Shown here: piece by piece, positions 11,458-20,722 of the stretch | How positions within the stretch are numbered: position 1 is the first letter of the stretch | Layout: every line of letters begins with the position of its first letter | Assembly (NCBI GenBank): GCA_014163555.1 | Contig: JACJGO010000027.1 | Span: 28,487 to 92,486, forward strand | Direction: 5' to 3' | From: Flavisolibacter longurius | GTDB taxonomy: Bacteria; Bacteroidota; Bacteroidia; Chitinophagales; Chitinophagaceae | DNA length: 64,000 bases | Notes under the pieces: generated by a model | Told to the model about the DNA's origin: nothing | Database searches by the model: none | Seen by the model: the letters and a program-made list of their open reading frames with translations, nothing else | Position numbers and translations under genes: made by a program

Positions 11458-12621
11458 ATGCATACAAAACGTTTCTGGTCCTTCTTTTTCGCGGCGGCCG
11501 CCGTTTGTTTTTCCGGCACCGTGAAAGCCCAGCCGCCGAGTGGGCCGTTCGTGGTGTCGCCGCAGGTATTGCCAGATAAGAAAGTTACGTTTCGCTACCT
11601 GGCGCCAGCGGCAAAAGAAGTTAAGCTGGATGGCGGCCAGTTTGGTGCTTCCGGTGTGCCTATGAAAAAAGACAGCATCGGCATCTGGAGTGTTACCGTT
11701 GGACCCATACGGCCGGATATTTATCCTTATGGTTTTGTGGTGGATGGCGTGACGGTGATGGACCCTGCCAATGAAGATTTTTTTCCAAATGAACGCTTCA
11801 AAGCAAGCTTGGTGGATGTACCCGGCTTTACGCCGCTTATTCATGCGGTGCGTGATGTGCCGCATGGTACGGTAAGCTACGAGTATTACCCTTCTTCCGA
11901 AGGTACAACCGGGCAGTTGCTTGTGTACACGCCGCCAGGTTACGATAAGAACAAAACAAAAAAATACCCGGTCTTTTACCTGATCAGCGGCACTACGGAC
12001 ACAGAGGAAACCTGGTTCAAAGTTGGCCGCACCAACTTCATTCTTGACAACCTCATTGCCGAAGGGAAGGCAAAACCGATGATCATTGTGATGCCGTACG
12101 GAAATGTAGCGGCAAGAATTGCCGAGCAAAAAGGCGGCGCCAAACCGGCCGATCCAAGAGGACGGGAAAGCGCCGATGCCATGGCCCGCATGAGGCAGTT
12201 TGCCGACGACATGACGAAGAACATCATTCCTTACATCGACAGGAGTTACCGCACACTGGCCAACCGCGAAAGCCGCGCCATTGGTGGTTTTTCCCGCGGT
12301 GGCGGACAAACCCTGCGCACTGCCTTCTGGAACATGGACAAATTTGCCTGGATCTGTTGCTACAGCGCCTACCTGCCGCCCAGTGAAATGGAAAGCAGCT
12401 ACGCATCGCTTGTTTCCAATCCATCTGCTATGAACCAGCAATTAAAACTGCTGTGGGTGGGTGTGGGCAACGAAGACTTTTTGTACAACGACACCGCCGA
12501 ATTTCTCAACTATCTCTCGGGTAAAAAAATCAACTACAAAAGCCTTGTTACCGGTGGCGGACATACGTGGATGAACACCAAAGTGTTTTTGGCGGAAACC
12601 GCCCAACTGCTTTTTAAATAA
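11458..12621 (+). CDS. CE1-like esterase with N-terminal CBM48-like module (copy 3)
   Basis: This 387-aa secreted enzyme has a signal peptide ending near VKAQP. It has the same two-module layout as the flanking copies: a sandwich module (VTFRYLAPAAKEVKLD), then an esterase domain from [11 protein letters not shown]. The nucleophile elbow is GGFSRGGG (Ser279), the acid motif is GVGNEDFLY and the histidine motif is GGGHTWMN. It has an insertion near residues 225-245 (AEQKGGAKPADPRGRESAD) that lengthens the loop before the nucleophile and could alter substrate choice. It lies 43 bases after copy 2 and 15 bases before copy 4, consistent with co-transcription. Confidence 0.88.
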   Translation: MHTKRFWSFFFAAAAVCFSGTVKAQPPSGPFVVSPQVLPDKKVTFRYLAPAAKEVKLDGGQFGASGVPMKKDSIGIWSVTVGPIRPDIYPYGFVVDGVTVMDPANEDFFPNERFKASLVDVPGFTPLIHAVRDVPHGTVSYEYYPSSEGTTGQLLVYTPPGYDKNKTKKYPVFYLISGTTDTEETWFKVGRTNFILDNLIAEGKAKPMIIVMPYGNVAARIAEQKGGAKPADPRGRESADAMARMRQFADDMTKNIIPYIDRSYRTLANRESRAIGGFSRGGGQTLRTAFWNMDKFAWICCYSAYLPPSEMESSYASLVSNPSAMNQQLKLLWVGVGNEDFLYNDTAEFLNYLSGKKINYKSLVTGGGHTWMNTKVFLAETAQLLFK

Positions 12622-12636
12622 CCAAACCTTTTTTTC

Positions 12637-13713
12637 ATGTTACGGATATTTTCCAGTCTTTGTTTCCTGTTGGCAGCAACCGTTTGCGTGGCACAGCGAC
12701 CGCCTTCCATCAGTTCGCCGGATGTGCATGCCGACAACACGGTTACCTTTCGTTATTACTCCCGCAACGCAAGCCAGGTAATGCTCAGCGGCGAATTTCT
12801 TTCGGCCAACCAGGCTATGACAAAAGATACGTCCGGCCTTTGGAGTATTACCGTTGGTCCTATAAAGCCCGATATGTATCCATATTTTTTCGTGGTGGAT
12901 GGTGTGCAATTGGCCGATCCCAATAATACTTATCTTTTTGCCAACGAGCGGTTCAAACGCAGCATTTTGGATGTGCCGGGAAGCACACCGTTGCTGCATT
13001 CGCTGCAGAACGTACCACACGGGAAGATCCACTACCACTATTACAACTCAAAGACATTAGGAACTACGCGGCCCTTACTGGTGTACACGCCGCCGGGTTT
13101 TGATGCTTCGGGAAAAACAAAATATCCTGTGCTCTACCTTATTCATGGCGGGTCGGATACGGAAGAAACCTGGACAAAGGTGGGAAAGGCCAATCTCATT
13201 GCCGATAACCTGATTGCCCAGCGCAAAGCCGTGCCGATGATCATTGTGATGCCATACGGCAATGTTCGGCCGTCACCGATGCCTGATTTTACCAAAGATG
13301 TGATGAATGATATTATTCCTTTTGTTGAATCGGCATATCCTGTATTGACAGACAGTAAGAACAGGGCCGTGGCCGGCTTTTCGGTTGGCGGGGGACAAAC
13401 GCTGAATATTGGCCTGACCAATACTGACAAATTTGCTTACGTGTTTTCGTATGCGCCGTACACGCAAACGGAAGAATTTCAAAAAAACTTTGGTGCTAAC
13501 TATGCACCCAACGCAGGCCAGTTGAACAACCGCCTGAAACTATTTACCATCAGCGTGGGCACGGAGGATTTTCTCTACGAAAGTGTCAAGCAGAACATCG
13601 CGATGTTTGAAGGGAAGGGCATCAAACTGAAAACCTACATCGGTCCCGGCGGACATACCTGGATGAAGTGCAGGGAATTTTTAGCCACTTCGCTGCAGGA
13701 AGCATTCAAATAA
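12637..13713 (+). CDS. CE1-like esterase with N-terminal CBM48-like module (copy 4)
   Basis: This 358-aa secreted enzyme has a signal peptide ending near VCVAQ. The sandwich module (VTFRYYSRNASQVMLS) is followed by an esterase domain from LVYTPPGFDAS. The nucleophile elbow is AGFSVGGG (Ser249), the acid motif is SVGTEDFLY and the histidine motif is GPGGHTWMK. It is the most compact of the three tandem copies because it lacks the loop insertion of copy 3. It starts only 15 bases after copy 3, the tightest spacing in the run, which suggests translation in one transcript. Confidence 0.88.
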   Translation: MLRIFSSLCFLLAATVCVAQRPPSISSPDVHADNTVTFRYYSRNASQVMLSGEFLSANQAMTKDTSGLWSITVGPIKPDMYPYFFVVDGVQLADPNNTYLFANERFKRSILDVPGSTPLLHSLQNVPHGKIHYHYYNSKTLGTTRPLLVYTPPGFDASGKTKYPVLYLIHGGSDTEETWTKVGKANLIADNLIAQRKAVPMIIVMPYGNVRPSPMPDFTKDVMNDIIPFVESAYPVLTDSKNRAVAGFSVGGGQTLNIGLTNTDKFAYVFSYAPYTQTEEFQKNFGANYAPNAGQLNNRLKLFTISVGTEDFLYESVKQNIAMFEGKGIKLKTYIGPGGHTWMKCREFLATSLQEAFK

Positions 13714-13755
13714 CAAGCAAAACAAATTTCATTTTTTAAATCAACACCTCGTTTT

Positions 13756-14703
13756 ATGACGTACAAATTAAACCGGCTGTTTACAGCAACCATTTTCTCC
13801 GCGCTGCTGGTGCTTTCAACGAGCGGCAATGCGCAGGACGGAACCATCTATCCGCTCAATGCTCCCCCGGAGCCAAATGCGATTCCGCTAAATACCGGTG
13901 GCGTTGCCAATCAGCCTGCATCAGAATCTTGGTTTCGCCAGTGGGGCGACCCGATGGCACGCAACATTACGGCCGCTACGCTTACGCCTTTTCTTCCGAA
14001 AGCGGGTAAGGCCAATGGGGCAGCTGTGATTGTCGCACCTGGCGGCGGTTTCCGGTGGCTCTCAATGGGCAACGAGGGCTGGGAAGTGGCACAGGCGCTG
14101 GCAGACAAAGGCATTGCCGCCTTCGTACTCAAGTACAGGCTTCATCCAACGCCAGCATCGCTGGAAGAATTTACAGCCTGGATGAATCGTCCCCGCCCGG
14201 CAACGCCGCCGCCTTCCGATTCGTCACGAACAACAACAACACCGCCGCCAATGCAAATAGACCTGTCGAACCAATTGGCAGACGCCGAAGCGGCGTACGC
14301 CATGATCATCAAACGGGCCAAAGAATGGGGCGTGGATACAGCCCGCATTGGCATGATTGGTTTCTCGGCCGGCGCCGGTTTAACCATGCATTCTACGCTG
14401 AACTCAAAGACGATGAAACTTGCCTTCATTGGTCCGATTTATGGCGGAATGGGGCCGGTGGCCGTTCCGAAAAATGCGCCTCCTATGTTTAATGTAATTG
14501 CCAGCGATGATTTTCTTTTCCGTGGGCAAACGGGAGTGATCGAGTCCTGGTACAAGGCAGGCATACCTGTCGAGTTTCATCTTTACCAGAACGGTGGCCA
14601 TGGCTTTGGTCTTGGTAATCCCGACAGAACAAGCAACCGCTGGTTTGATGCCTTCATGCACTGGCTGGAAGTAAACCGTTTTCTCAAACCCAAATCCAGC
14701 TAA
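13756..14703 (+). CDS. Alpha/beta-hydrolase, acetyl-esterase-like (second)
   Basis: This 315-aa protein has a signal peptide ending near GNAQD. It is a BD-FAE/Axe-type hydrolase: the oxyanion segment VIVAPGGGFRWLSMGNEG, FVLKYRLHP, nucleophile elbow IGFSAGAGL (Ser204), acid region ASDDFLF and C-terminal NGGHGFG. A proline- and threonine-rich loop around residues 145-165 (RPRPATPPPSD) is unlike the first enzyme of this type at 9294. It probably de-esterifies the same polymer as its neighbours. A 187-base gap follows before the GH9 gene, so transcription may restart there. Confidence 0.85.
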   Translation: MTYKLNRLFTATIFSALLVLSTSGNAQDGTIYPLNAPPEPNAIPLNTGGVANQPASESWFRQWGDPMARNITAATLTPFLPKAGKANGAAVIVAPGGGFRWLSMGNEGWEVAQALADKGIAAFVLKYRLHPTPASLEEFTAWMNRPRPATPPPSDSSRTTTTPPPMQIDLSNQLADAEAAYAMIIKRAKEWGVDTARIGMIGFSAGAGLTMHSTLNSKTMKLAFIGPIYGGMGPVAVPKNAPPMFNVIASDDFLFRGQTGVIESWYKAGIPVEFHLYQNGGHGFGLGNPDRTSNRWFDAFMHWLEVNRFLKPKSS

Positions 14704-14890
14704 CAAAATAGGGTAAAGACATTGTGTCTATTAATGATAAGAAGAGTAGCAGACAATAAATGGTGATACTCATCCATTGAAATAATACGTGGCATGTCTT
14801 AGTTTTCATTTTCATTTAATGATCGTGTGCAGGCTTTTTGGTTTCCGTTGATGGTTAGCAACCGGGTCGGCAGAACAATTTTTTTTCAAC

Positions 14891-17419
14891 ATGAAAAGAT
14901 TATCATTTTTATTCGTCGTAGTGCTGTTTTCGGCAGCAGGCAAGGAGGCTTTTGGCCAGGAGTTGAAGCTCAATGATCTTGAATATTTCGAGAAGCAGGG
15001 CGTCAATGTGCTGGTGTACAACAATCTTTTTACCGGGGGTTTTAACGATGAGAAGAACGCCGGCATTGAATTGATTCACCACGGCGTACGGACAGCGCAA
15101 GGTGGCGCTGTACGGCTCTCCAACACCCCCGAGCAGTGGGATCTTGTGCCGGACATACCAACTAGAAAAGTTGACCGTGCCTCAAAAACCATTGAGACGA
15201 CCTTACGGTATAAAGATTACGATTTTGATTCGCGGGTGGTTGTTACACCAAAGGGAAAAGGGGTGGAGATCTCTGTTTACCTGGACAAGCCTCTTCCCAA
15301 GCCCCTTGAAGGGGCGGCCGGGTTTAACCTTGAATTTTTGCCCTCGCAATATTGGGCCAAAACCTATCTGATGGATGGTCGCTATAACCGGTTTCCGCGT
15401 TATGTGGTTGGCAACACCATCACGCGGCCCAATGCTGAAAAACCAAAGCAGTTCAAGGGATACAACACATCCGACGACAGGGGAACCGGACGCTTTATCG
15501 ATCCGCTTCCGCTTGAAAAAGGACGTAGCCTTTTGCTGGCACCCGATGAACCTTCCCGGTTGGTAAAAATAACGTCGCAGGATGCCGATCTGCTGCTGTT
15601 CGACGGTCGAATGCTGGCGCAGAACGGCTGGTTTGTTGTACGCAGTTTGTTGCCGGCCGGAAGAACAGGCAAAGTTCTCACATGGACGGTTGAACCCAAT
15701 GCCATTCAGGGTTGGATAAGAGAGCCGAATATTGGTTTCTCGCAAGTGGGCTACCTTCCCTCACAACCCAAAGTGGCCGTCATTGAACTGGACAAAAAAG
15801 ACAAACCACTCCAAAAAGCCTCGTTGTATAAAGTGGGCGTCGACGGCACTGCTACTGAAGTTTTTAGCGGCAACATTACACCCTGGGGGCCCTATTTCAA
15901 ATACCACTATGTAAAATTTGATTTTACTTCTGTTAAAACCCCTGGCATCTATTATATCCAGTATGGAAAGCAGAAGACCAACAACTTCCTCATCGAAAAT
16001 AGTGTGTATGATAAGATCACGGATGCCACCAGTGATATCTGGATTCCGATACACATGAATCACATGGCCGTGAACGAGGGTTACCGGGTATGGCACGGCG
16101 AACCGTTTAAAGAAGGCTATCGCCAGGCGCCACCCAACACCGATCACTTCGATCTTCATGCACAGGGACCCACAACAGATACAAAGTACAAATCGCTTGA
16201 ACTGATTCTGGGGTTAAACGTGGGTGGGTTTTTCGACGCCGGCGATTTTGATATTGAAACGGGGGCGAATATCAACGTGGTGCAAAACTTTGTCAGGACC
16301 TGGGAATATTTCAAACCCTTGCGTGACCAGACCTTTGTTAGCCAGAAGCAACGTTATGTGGATCTGCATCGGCCCGATGGAACGCCGGACGTGTTACAGT
16401 TTATTGAACACGGAACCCTGAACCTGGTGGCACAGGCCGAGATCATTGGCCATATGTCGCAAACACTTTCCAACTCGGTTCTGGACAATTATCATCACCT
16501 TGGCGATGCCGCCTCGCTAACCGACGGGCTTCCTTTTAATCCAGCCCTTGGTCCTTATGAAGTAGCCCCCGATGGCCGGTCAAGTGGCGTGAAGGATGAT
16601 ATGTGGGCCTTTACCACCCGTAATCCCAGTCTTGACCTCAGTGCTGCCACGATGCTGGCCGCCGCAAGCCGGGCCCTGAAGGGCTACAACGAAGACCTTT
16701 CGGCAAGAGCCCTGCAACAGTCGAAACGATTGCTGAAAGAAGCAGCGGACTTATTGGCTAACCGGCCGCCGGATACACTCGGCTGGCGGAGAGGCGCCAA
16801 TATTTCCACCAATCTTCAATTGTACATTGCCACCGGAGAGCAGCAGTACCGCAACAAGTTCCAGGAACTTTTGTGGCCGGCATTGGACCGTAACGCTACG
16901 TTCATTCTTTTAACGGCATTGGATGCCATACCGCATATGGATTCAGCGTATAAAGAAAAGCTGCGGCCCTATGTTGTAAAATTCAAGGAATATATCCTTG
17001 GTCTTGAAAAGAACAATCCCTACGGCGTGCCCATTGGTCTTGGCAACTGGGCCGGTAGCGGCGAGGTGATGAACTTTGGTACCACTGTCTGTTTTGCCAG
17101 CAAATATTTTCCTGAGATTATCGAGGCCAGCCATGCGTTTAAGGCAAGCAATTATCTTTTTGGCTGCCATCCCTATCATAATTATTCCTTAGTGGCCGCG
17201 GTGGGGGCTGCTCGTCCCAAAGCCGTTTTTTATGGCAATAACAGGGCTGATTTTTCCTTCATCCCGGGCAATGTTGCGCCGGGCCTGTTATTCAGAAAGC
17301 CTGATCATTTTGAAAACTACGACGACTGGCCATTTTTGTGGGGACAAAATGAGGGCACCATTGCCGGCAATACCAGCTATTTAATTTTTGGATCCGCATT
17401 CAAGAATTTGGTGAAATAG
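14891..17419 (+). CDS. GH9 family glycoside hydrolase with long N-terminal domain
   Basis: This 842-aa secreted enzyme has a signal peptide near residues 1-22 (GKEAFGQE). Residues about 23-285 form a beta-rich domain of unknown role. A CelD_N-type Ig-like module follows (FSQVGYLPSQPKVAVIEL to YYIQYGKQKTNNFLI, about 285-375), then the (alpha/alpha)6 GH9 catalytic domain. The GH9 motif GGFFDAGDFDIETG places Asp449 and Asp452 as the expected water-activating pair. The C-terminal WGQNEGTIAGN places Glu821 as the likely acid. GH9 enzymes are mostly endo- or exo-beta-glucanases, but Bacteroidota members also act on xyloglucan or glucosamine polymers. A terminator follows at 17429. Confidence 0.87.
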   Translation: MKRLSFLFVVVLFSAAGKEAFGQELKLNDLEYFEKQGVNVLVYNNLFTGGFNDEKNAGIELIHHGVRTAQGGAVRLSNTPEQWDLVPDIPTRKVDRASKTIETTLRYKDYDFDSRVVVTPKGKGVEISVYLDKPLPKPLEGAAGFNLEFLPSQYWAKTYLMDGRYNRFPRYVVGNTITRPNAEKPKQFKGYNTSDDRGTGRFIDPLPLEKGRSLLLAPDEPSRLVKITSQDADLLLFDGRMLAQNGWFVVRSLLPAGRTGKVLTWTVEPNAIQGWIREPNIGFSQVGYLPSQPKVAVIELDKKDKPLQKASLYKVGVDGTATEVFSGNITPWGPYFKYHYVKFDFTSVKTPGIYYIQYGKQKTNNFLIENSVYDKITDATSDIWIPIHMNHMAVNEGYRVWHGEPFKEGYRQAPPNTDHFDLHAQGPTTDTKYKSLELILGLNVGGFFDAGDFDIETGANINVVQNFVRTWEYFKPLRDQTFVSQKQRYVDLHRPDGTPDVLQFIEHGTLNLVAQAEIIGHMSQTLSNSVLDNYHHLGDAASLTDGLPFNPALGPYEVAPDGRSSGVKDDMWAFTTRNPSLDLSAATMLAAASRALKGYNEDLSARALQQSKRLLKEAADLLANRPPDTLGWRRGANISTNLQLYIATGEQQYRNKFQELLWPALDRNATFILLTALDAIPHMDSAYKEKLRPYVVKFKEYILGLEKNNPYGVPIGLGNWAGSGEVMNFGTTVCFASKYFPEIIEASHAFKASNYLFGCHPYHNYSLVAAVGAARPKAVFYGNNRADFSFIPGNVAPGLLFRKPDHFENYDDWPFLWGQNEGTIAGNTSYLIFGSAFKNLVK

Positions 17420-17428
17420 ACAGATTGG

Positions 17429-17475
17429 ATGGAACGGTTTAGACTCCATTACGGATTCAAAACCGTTCCATTTTT
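17429..17475 (+). terminator. Rho-independent terminator after the GH9 gene
   Basis: A perfect 12-bp inverted repeat (ATGGAACGGTTT at 17429-17440, complement at 17460-17471) with a 19-base loop is followed by a T run. It lies directly after the GH9 stop and marks the end of the enzyme cluster. Confidence 0.75.
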
Positions 17476-17583
17476 AAGGCTGGTATAAAGTCTGTCGATA
17501 TGAATTTTATGACCGTTTTTTTCCGGTTTGCCGGTTGGTATATGGATACGAATGAGCCGCACGAAGATTAACCTGTGGCAGCC

Positions 17584-18159
17584 TCAATCGGATGTTCCGG
17601 ACTTTAGTTTCTGCACTTCTTCTTTCAACACAGAATTTTGTTGCGACAGATCACTAACTGTATTCTTAAGTACCCTGTTTTCCTTTCTGAGTGTCATCAG
17701 GCTGACGACTTGTTTTGCCAGTTGCTTCAGGGCGGTAAGTTGAATAGGTGTCAGCGTATGCTCCTGCACATCAAGTACGCATAGTGTGCCCAGTGCCTGA
17801 CCTGTTTCTGTTACCAGGGGCATGCCTGCATAAAAAACAATATGCGGCTCACCGGTTACAAATGGATTGTTGGCAAACCGTTCGTCTTTGCGACTATCAG
17901 GCACCACCATTATCTCGGAGGGATTCTGAATGGCATAGCTGCAAAATGCGTATTCAATGGGGGTTTCTTTTACTTCCAGACCCGCTACTGATTTAAACCA
18001 TTGTCGTTGTTCATCCAGAAGGGTGATCAGCGAAATGGGCGTGCCGCAAATGCGGGAAGCCAGCGATGTAATATTGTCATATTCTTCTTCCGGAGGCGAA
18101 TCCATGATCTCAAATTCTCTGAGTGCCTCCAGGCGCTTTTGTTCATCGGTATACAACAT
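17584..18159 (-). CDS. GAF-domain protein with C-terminal coiled coil
   Basis: This 191-aa cytosolic protein starts with a short helix (YTDEQKRLEALREFEIMDSPPEEEYD), the lead-in common to free-standing GAF proteins and GAF histidine kinases. The GAF domain spans about residues 22-150 (SLITLLDEQRQWFKSVAG, YAGMPLVTETGQALGTLCVLD). The tail (about 155-191) is a heptad-like coiled coil (LRKENRVLKNTVSDLSQQN). No kinase, cyclase or DNA-binding domain is attached, so it probably passes a small-molecule or redox signal to a partner. I chose the ATG at 18159 because AAAAGGA lies just upstream; a TTG at 18186 would add nine residues. It converges with the GH9 gene. Confidence 0.8.
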   Translation of the reverse strand: MLYTDEQKRLEALREFEIMDSPPEEEYDNITSLASRICGTPISLITLLDEQRQWFKSVAGLEVKETPIEYAFCSYAIQNPSEIMVVPDSRKDERFANNPFVTGEPHIVFYAGMPLVTETGQALGTLCVLDVQEHTLTPIQLTALKQLAKQVVSLMTLRKENRVLKNTVSDLSQQNSVLKEEVQKLKSGTSD

Positions 18160-18311
18160 ATTCCTTTTCGTATTAGGGTGATTCAATCGTTATTAAAAAT
18201 AGAGAAAAGTATAAAGTTGAGGAATACAATCTTCTGCCTTTTACAAGGCTAAGAAAAGGAGGGAACGATTCGGCTCCCATTCACTTGATTACTTTATTTG
18301 GCAACCAATAA

Positions 18312-18342
18312 AAACAAAAGCCCGCAAATTGGATTGCGGACT
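18312..18342 (-). terminator. Rho-independent terminator for the membrane-gene group
   Basis: Read on the minus strand, a 9-bp stem (AGTCCGCAA with TTGCGGGCT, one G-U pair) is followed by TTTTGTTTTT. It lies about 60 bases after the stop of the 139-aa membrane gene. Confidence 0.6.
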
Positions 18343-18404
18343 TCTATATCGTCATCTTCAGAAAACCAATCCGGTTTCTTCAGCGTAAATGAAGCCATCA
18401 CCAC

Positions 18405-18824
18405 CTACCAGGAAAGCTGTTTATCATTGATCAGCCATCCAAGAATCATCAAGGCAAGCCCCGACAGTCCGATCACCAGATGCAGGGGATGAAAGATGGT
18501 TACCATCAGCAGTTGTATCACTATCCACCCCAGAAGAATACACCCTTGTGCAAATACCAGAAAAGGGTAATGACTGCTTTGGGTAAAAGCCATAACCGCT
18601 ACGGCCGCACCCCATACACCAATAACGCAAAACAACACAAGTCCCGGAATGAAATAGGTATTGAAAGGTGCAGAGTGCTTAAGGTACGTGGTTGAAATGC
18701 CAAGGCCATTTCCCGAAGGATCGGTGATAAAACTATAGCCGGCTGCCAGTGCATTGAGCGAAACCACCGCCAGCAGTAGGATTGCGGTGATACGAACGCC
18801 TTTAGGCATAGGTTGCTTTTTCAT
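18405..18824 (-). CDS. Small four-helix membrane protein, function unknown
   Basis: This 139-aa protein shows about four hydrophobic helices (ITAILLLAVVSLNALAAGY, YFIPGLVLFCVIGVWGAAVA, FLVFAQGCILLGWIVIQLLM, HLVIGLSGLALMILGWL) and a basic N-terminus. The start overlaps the end of the upstream gene by 23 bases, which points to translational coupling, so the two products probably work together. I do not recognise a named family. Confidence 0.7.
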   Translation of the reverse strand: MKKQPMPKGVRITAILLLAVVSLNALAAGYSFITDPSGNGLGISTTYLKHSAPFNTYFIPGLVLFCVIGVWGAAVAVMAFTQSSHYPFLVFAQGCILLGWIVIQLLMVTIFHPLHLVIGLSGLALMILGWLINDKQLSW

Positions 18825-19710
18825 GTGGTTTTATTTTTTGAGGGATGAAAGGTTCGGTTAGATTTCGGAGGATAACGACTGTACAGAAAATCGTTACCAG
18901 GTTAAAGGCTGGAATGATAAAAATGACAGGAATGACCGGGTATCCGAAAGAGGCCATGGCCAGCACCTTTGCCGTTAAGGAAGTCATCAAAACGGAAAGA
19001 AAAACAAAATAAACTGGTGTCAGTAAAAATCCCAATGGTGCTCTCCTGATCCAAAGCAAGCCGCAAAGAAAAGCACCCGGCAAAAGGATGCCCAGGTCCA
19101 GTCCCTGCACAATCAGCGTTGTGTAATGCTCCACTTGTGGAGGGATGATGGTGCCATTCAAAAGCGGAGGGATCACGATACTAAGCCAAAGCAAAGCAAT
19201 CGAAATGGCATTGAAAAGAAGGAAACCTCCGGTAGCGTTATAGGGCGTGGTTTGTTTAAAGCGAGAGGCTACTGTTTTTGTGTCAAATGTGAGCAGCAGC
19301 GCTATAAAAGCATAAAAGGAAAGACCCATCAGGACGACATAAACAAGAAACATTTTGTTGTACATGCCCATGACGGTGTAGAAAAGATAGGTGACCAGAA
19401 AATAACCCACGGTGCCTGTAAGCAGGTACCGTCCCCGTATAGATCCCTTCCGTGCCCGCCAAAGAGAAAAGAGCAGGATTGGAATGCCAATCAGCAGCGT
19501 TACATAATCCTGTGCAATGCCCTGCGGTGCCACTTCTGCTGACATGTCTTTGTACAGTCCTTTGCCGTAGATAATTACTTCTTCGCCCCGTATAGACCTG
19601 TACGAATAAGGCCCCGGACCCTCCTGTGAGAAGATGCCTTCTGTGGTGGCAACAACGGCACCCAAAGCAAGGAATATTACAAGGAGGGTAATAGTTTTTT
19701 TGTTTTTCAT
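18802..19710 (-). CDS. Multi-pass membrane protein, function unknown
   Basis: This 302-aa protein has a leading hydrophobic segment (TITLLVIFLALGAVVA), an outward loop with acidic and aromatic residues (YSYRSIRGEEVIIYGKGLY) and about seven more membrane helices. The ATG at 19710 is preferred over the longer frame from 19785 because it starts right at the basic n-region MKNKK. It ends inside the next gene (23-base overlap). The family is not recognised. Together with the flanking genes it looks like a small membrane operon. Confidence 0.72.
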   Translation of the reverse strand: MKNKKTITLLVIFLALGAVVATTEGIFSQEGPGPYSYRSIRGEEVIIYGKGLYKDMSAEVAPQGIAQDYVTLLIGIPILLFSLWRARKGSIRGRYLLTGTVGYFLVTYLFYTVMGMYNKMFLVYVVLMGLSFYAFIALLLTFDTKTVASRFKQTTPYNATGGFLLFNAISIALLWLSIVIPPLLNGTIIPPQVEHYTTLIVQGLDLGILLPGAFLCGLLWIRRAPLGFLLTPVYFVFLSVLMTSLTAKVLAMASFGYPVIPVIFIIPAFNLVTIFCTVVILRNLTEPFIPQKIKPHEKATYA

Positions 19711-19795
19711 CGTAAGAAAATTTAGAGACGTTTTACCCTTGCAGAAAATGCATGAGATCACTACCTCGCTGCTACTTGAAACCACTCCTATCCAT

Positions 19796-20511
19796 CTATG
19801 TCCTGTTCACGGAAGCGCTGGCCTTTTCATACGCTTGTGGGGCTTGCATACCCGTCTTTGATTTTATTATCTGTATGCCTTTCTTCTCAACCGGCTTTTG
19901 TTTTTTCAGAAAAACGGCCAGCAGAAAGATAAACAGTGGTGCCGTGATGGCCCAGGGATAACCAAGGGCCAACAGCCGATAGGAATACGACGGGTAGAAA
20001 TACACAATAGAATAAAAGGTGTCACAACGGCATGTGCAAGAAGTGAGATCCGGACCCATTGCTGAAAGCCTGTTTTTTCAAACCGCGGAAACAGCGTTGC
20101 TGCGGCCAGTCCCATGAAAATATAGCCAAGCGCATCAAAGTTCCAGAACAGGGAATGTGGTGTTTGTTGCAGAAGACGGACCTCGTCCAGCTTTCCTTTT
20201 ATCGTCATGGGAATAACCGTTGCCAGTTGCACAACATAATTGGCCGTCACAAAAACAGCATAGATGGTGGTGAAAAGCAAGGCTGCATGCGACCAGAATT
20301 TTTTCCGTTGCGGCGTGGTATAATGAATGGCGAGTATCAGCAAAAGAAAAGGAACCACAATAAGCAGCGAGGTGCCGTAGATAAGTTTTTCATCCAGGGG
20401 AAATGACAAAACACCTTTTACCTGCAGTAACTGCACAATGCAGTAAGTACAGGTGGCGGTGCATGCGAAAAGACCTGACCAAAAGCCAATGGTGTGGACA
20501 GTGGGTTTCAT
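19796..20511 (-). pseudogene. Multi-pass membrane protein gene interrupted by a one-base frameshift
   Basis: The frame from 20511 encodes about 160 residues with hydrophobic helices (GFWSGLFACTATCTYCIVQLL, TSLLIVVPFLLLILAIHY, LLFTTIYAVFVTANYVVQLA, GYIFMGLAAATLFP). After LAHAVVTPF it degenerates into an Arg/Ser/Cys-rich tail. The neighbouring frame picks up exactly there with a coherent membrane helix and basic tail (YFYPSYSYRLLALGYPW, then TAPLFIFLLAVFLKKQKP) and stops at 19796. Adding one T to the four-T run (plus-strand AAAA at 20014-20017) restores a single protein of about 238 aa. It is either a real pseudogene, a phase-variable homopolymer or a sequencing error. It heads the minus-strand membrane operon. 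Confidence 0.65.
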
Positions 20512-20722
20512 TTCTTTTCTTTGTATAAAGATATTTTGTGGTCTGTCGGTTTTCCCATGACCGGTGAGGAGTGGGCTTATGATAGTGGTCAGTTTGTGGC
20601 ATCAAAAAGCAAGAAGAAAGGAATAACGCAATGGCTGCCACTTTGCTTTTTGAAAAATGATTGCACAGGGGCTGCCGCACGGTGGCCTGGTTTTATCAGC
20701 TAAACGTTCAAAGTAAAACTGT

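Noticed and set aside
11449..12441. 330-codon minus-strand frame opposite CE1 copy 3
   Set aside because: It mirrors a well-supported esterase gene and has no recognisable motifs.
18298..18492. 64-codon plus-strand frame
   Set aside because: It overlaps a minus-strand terminator and the membrane gene end, and has no coding character.
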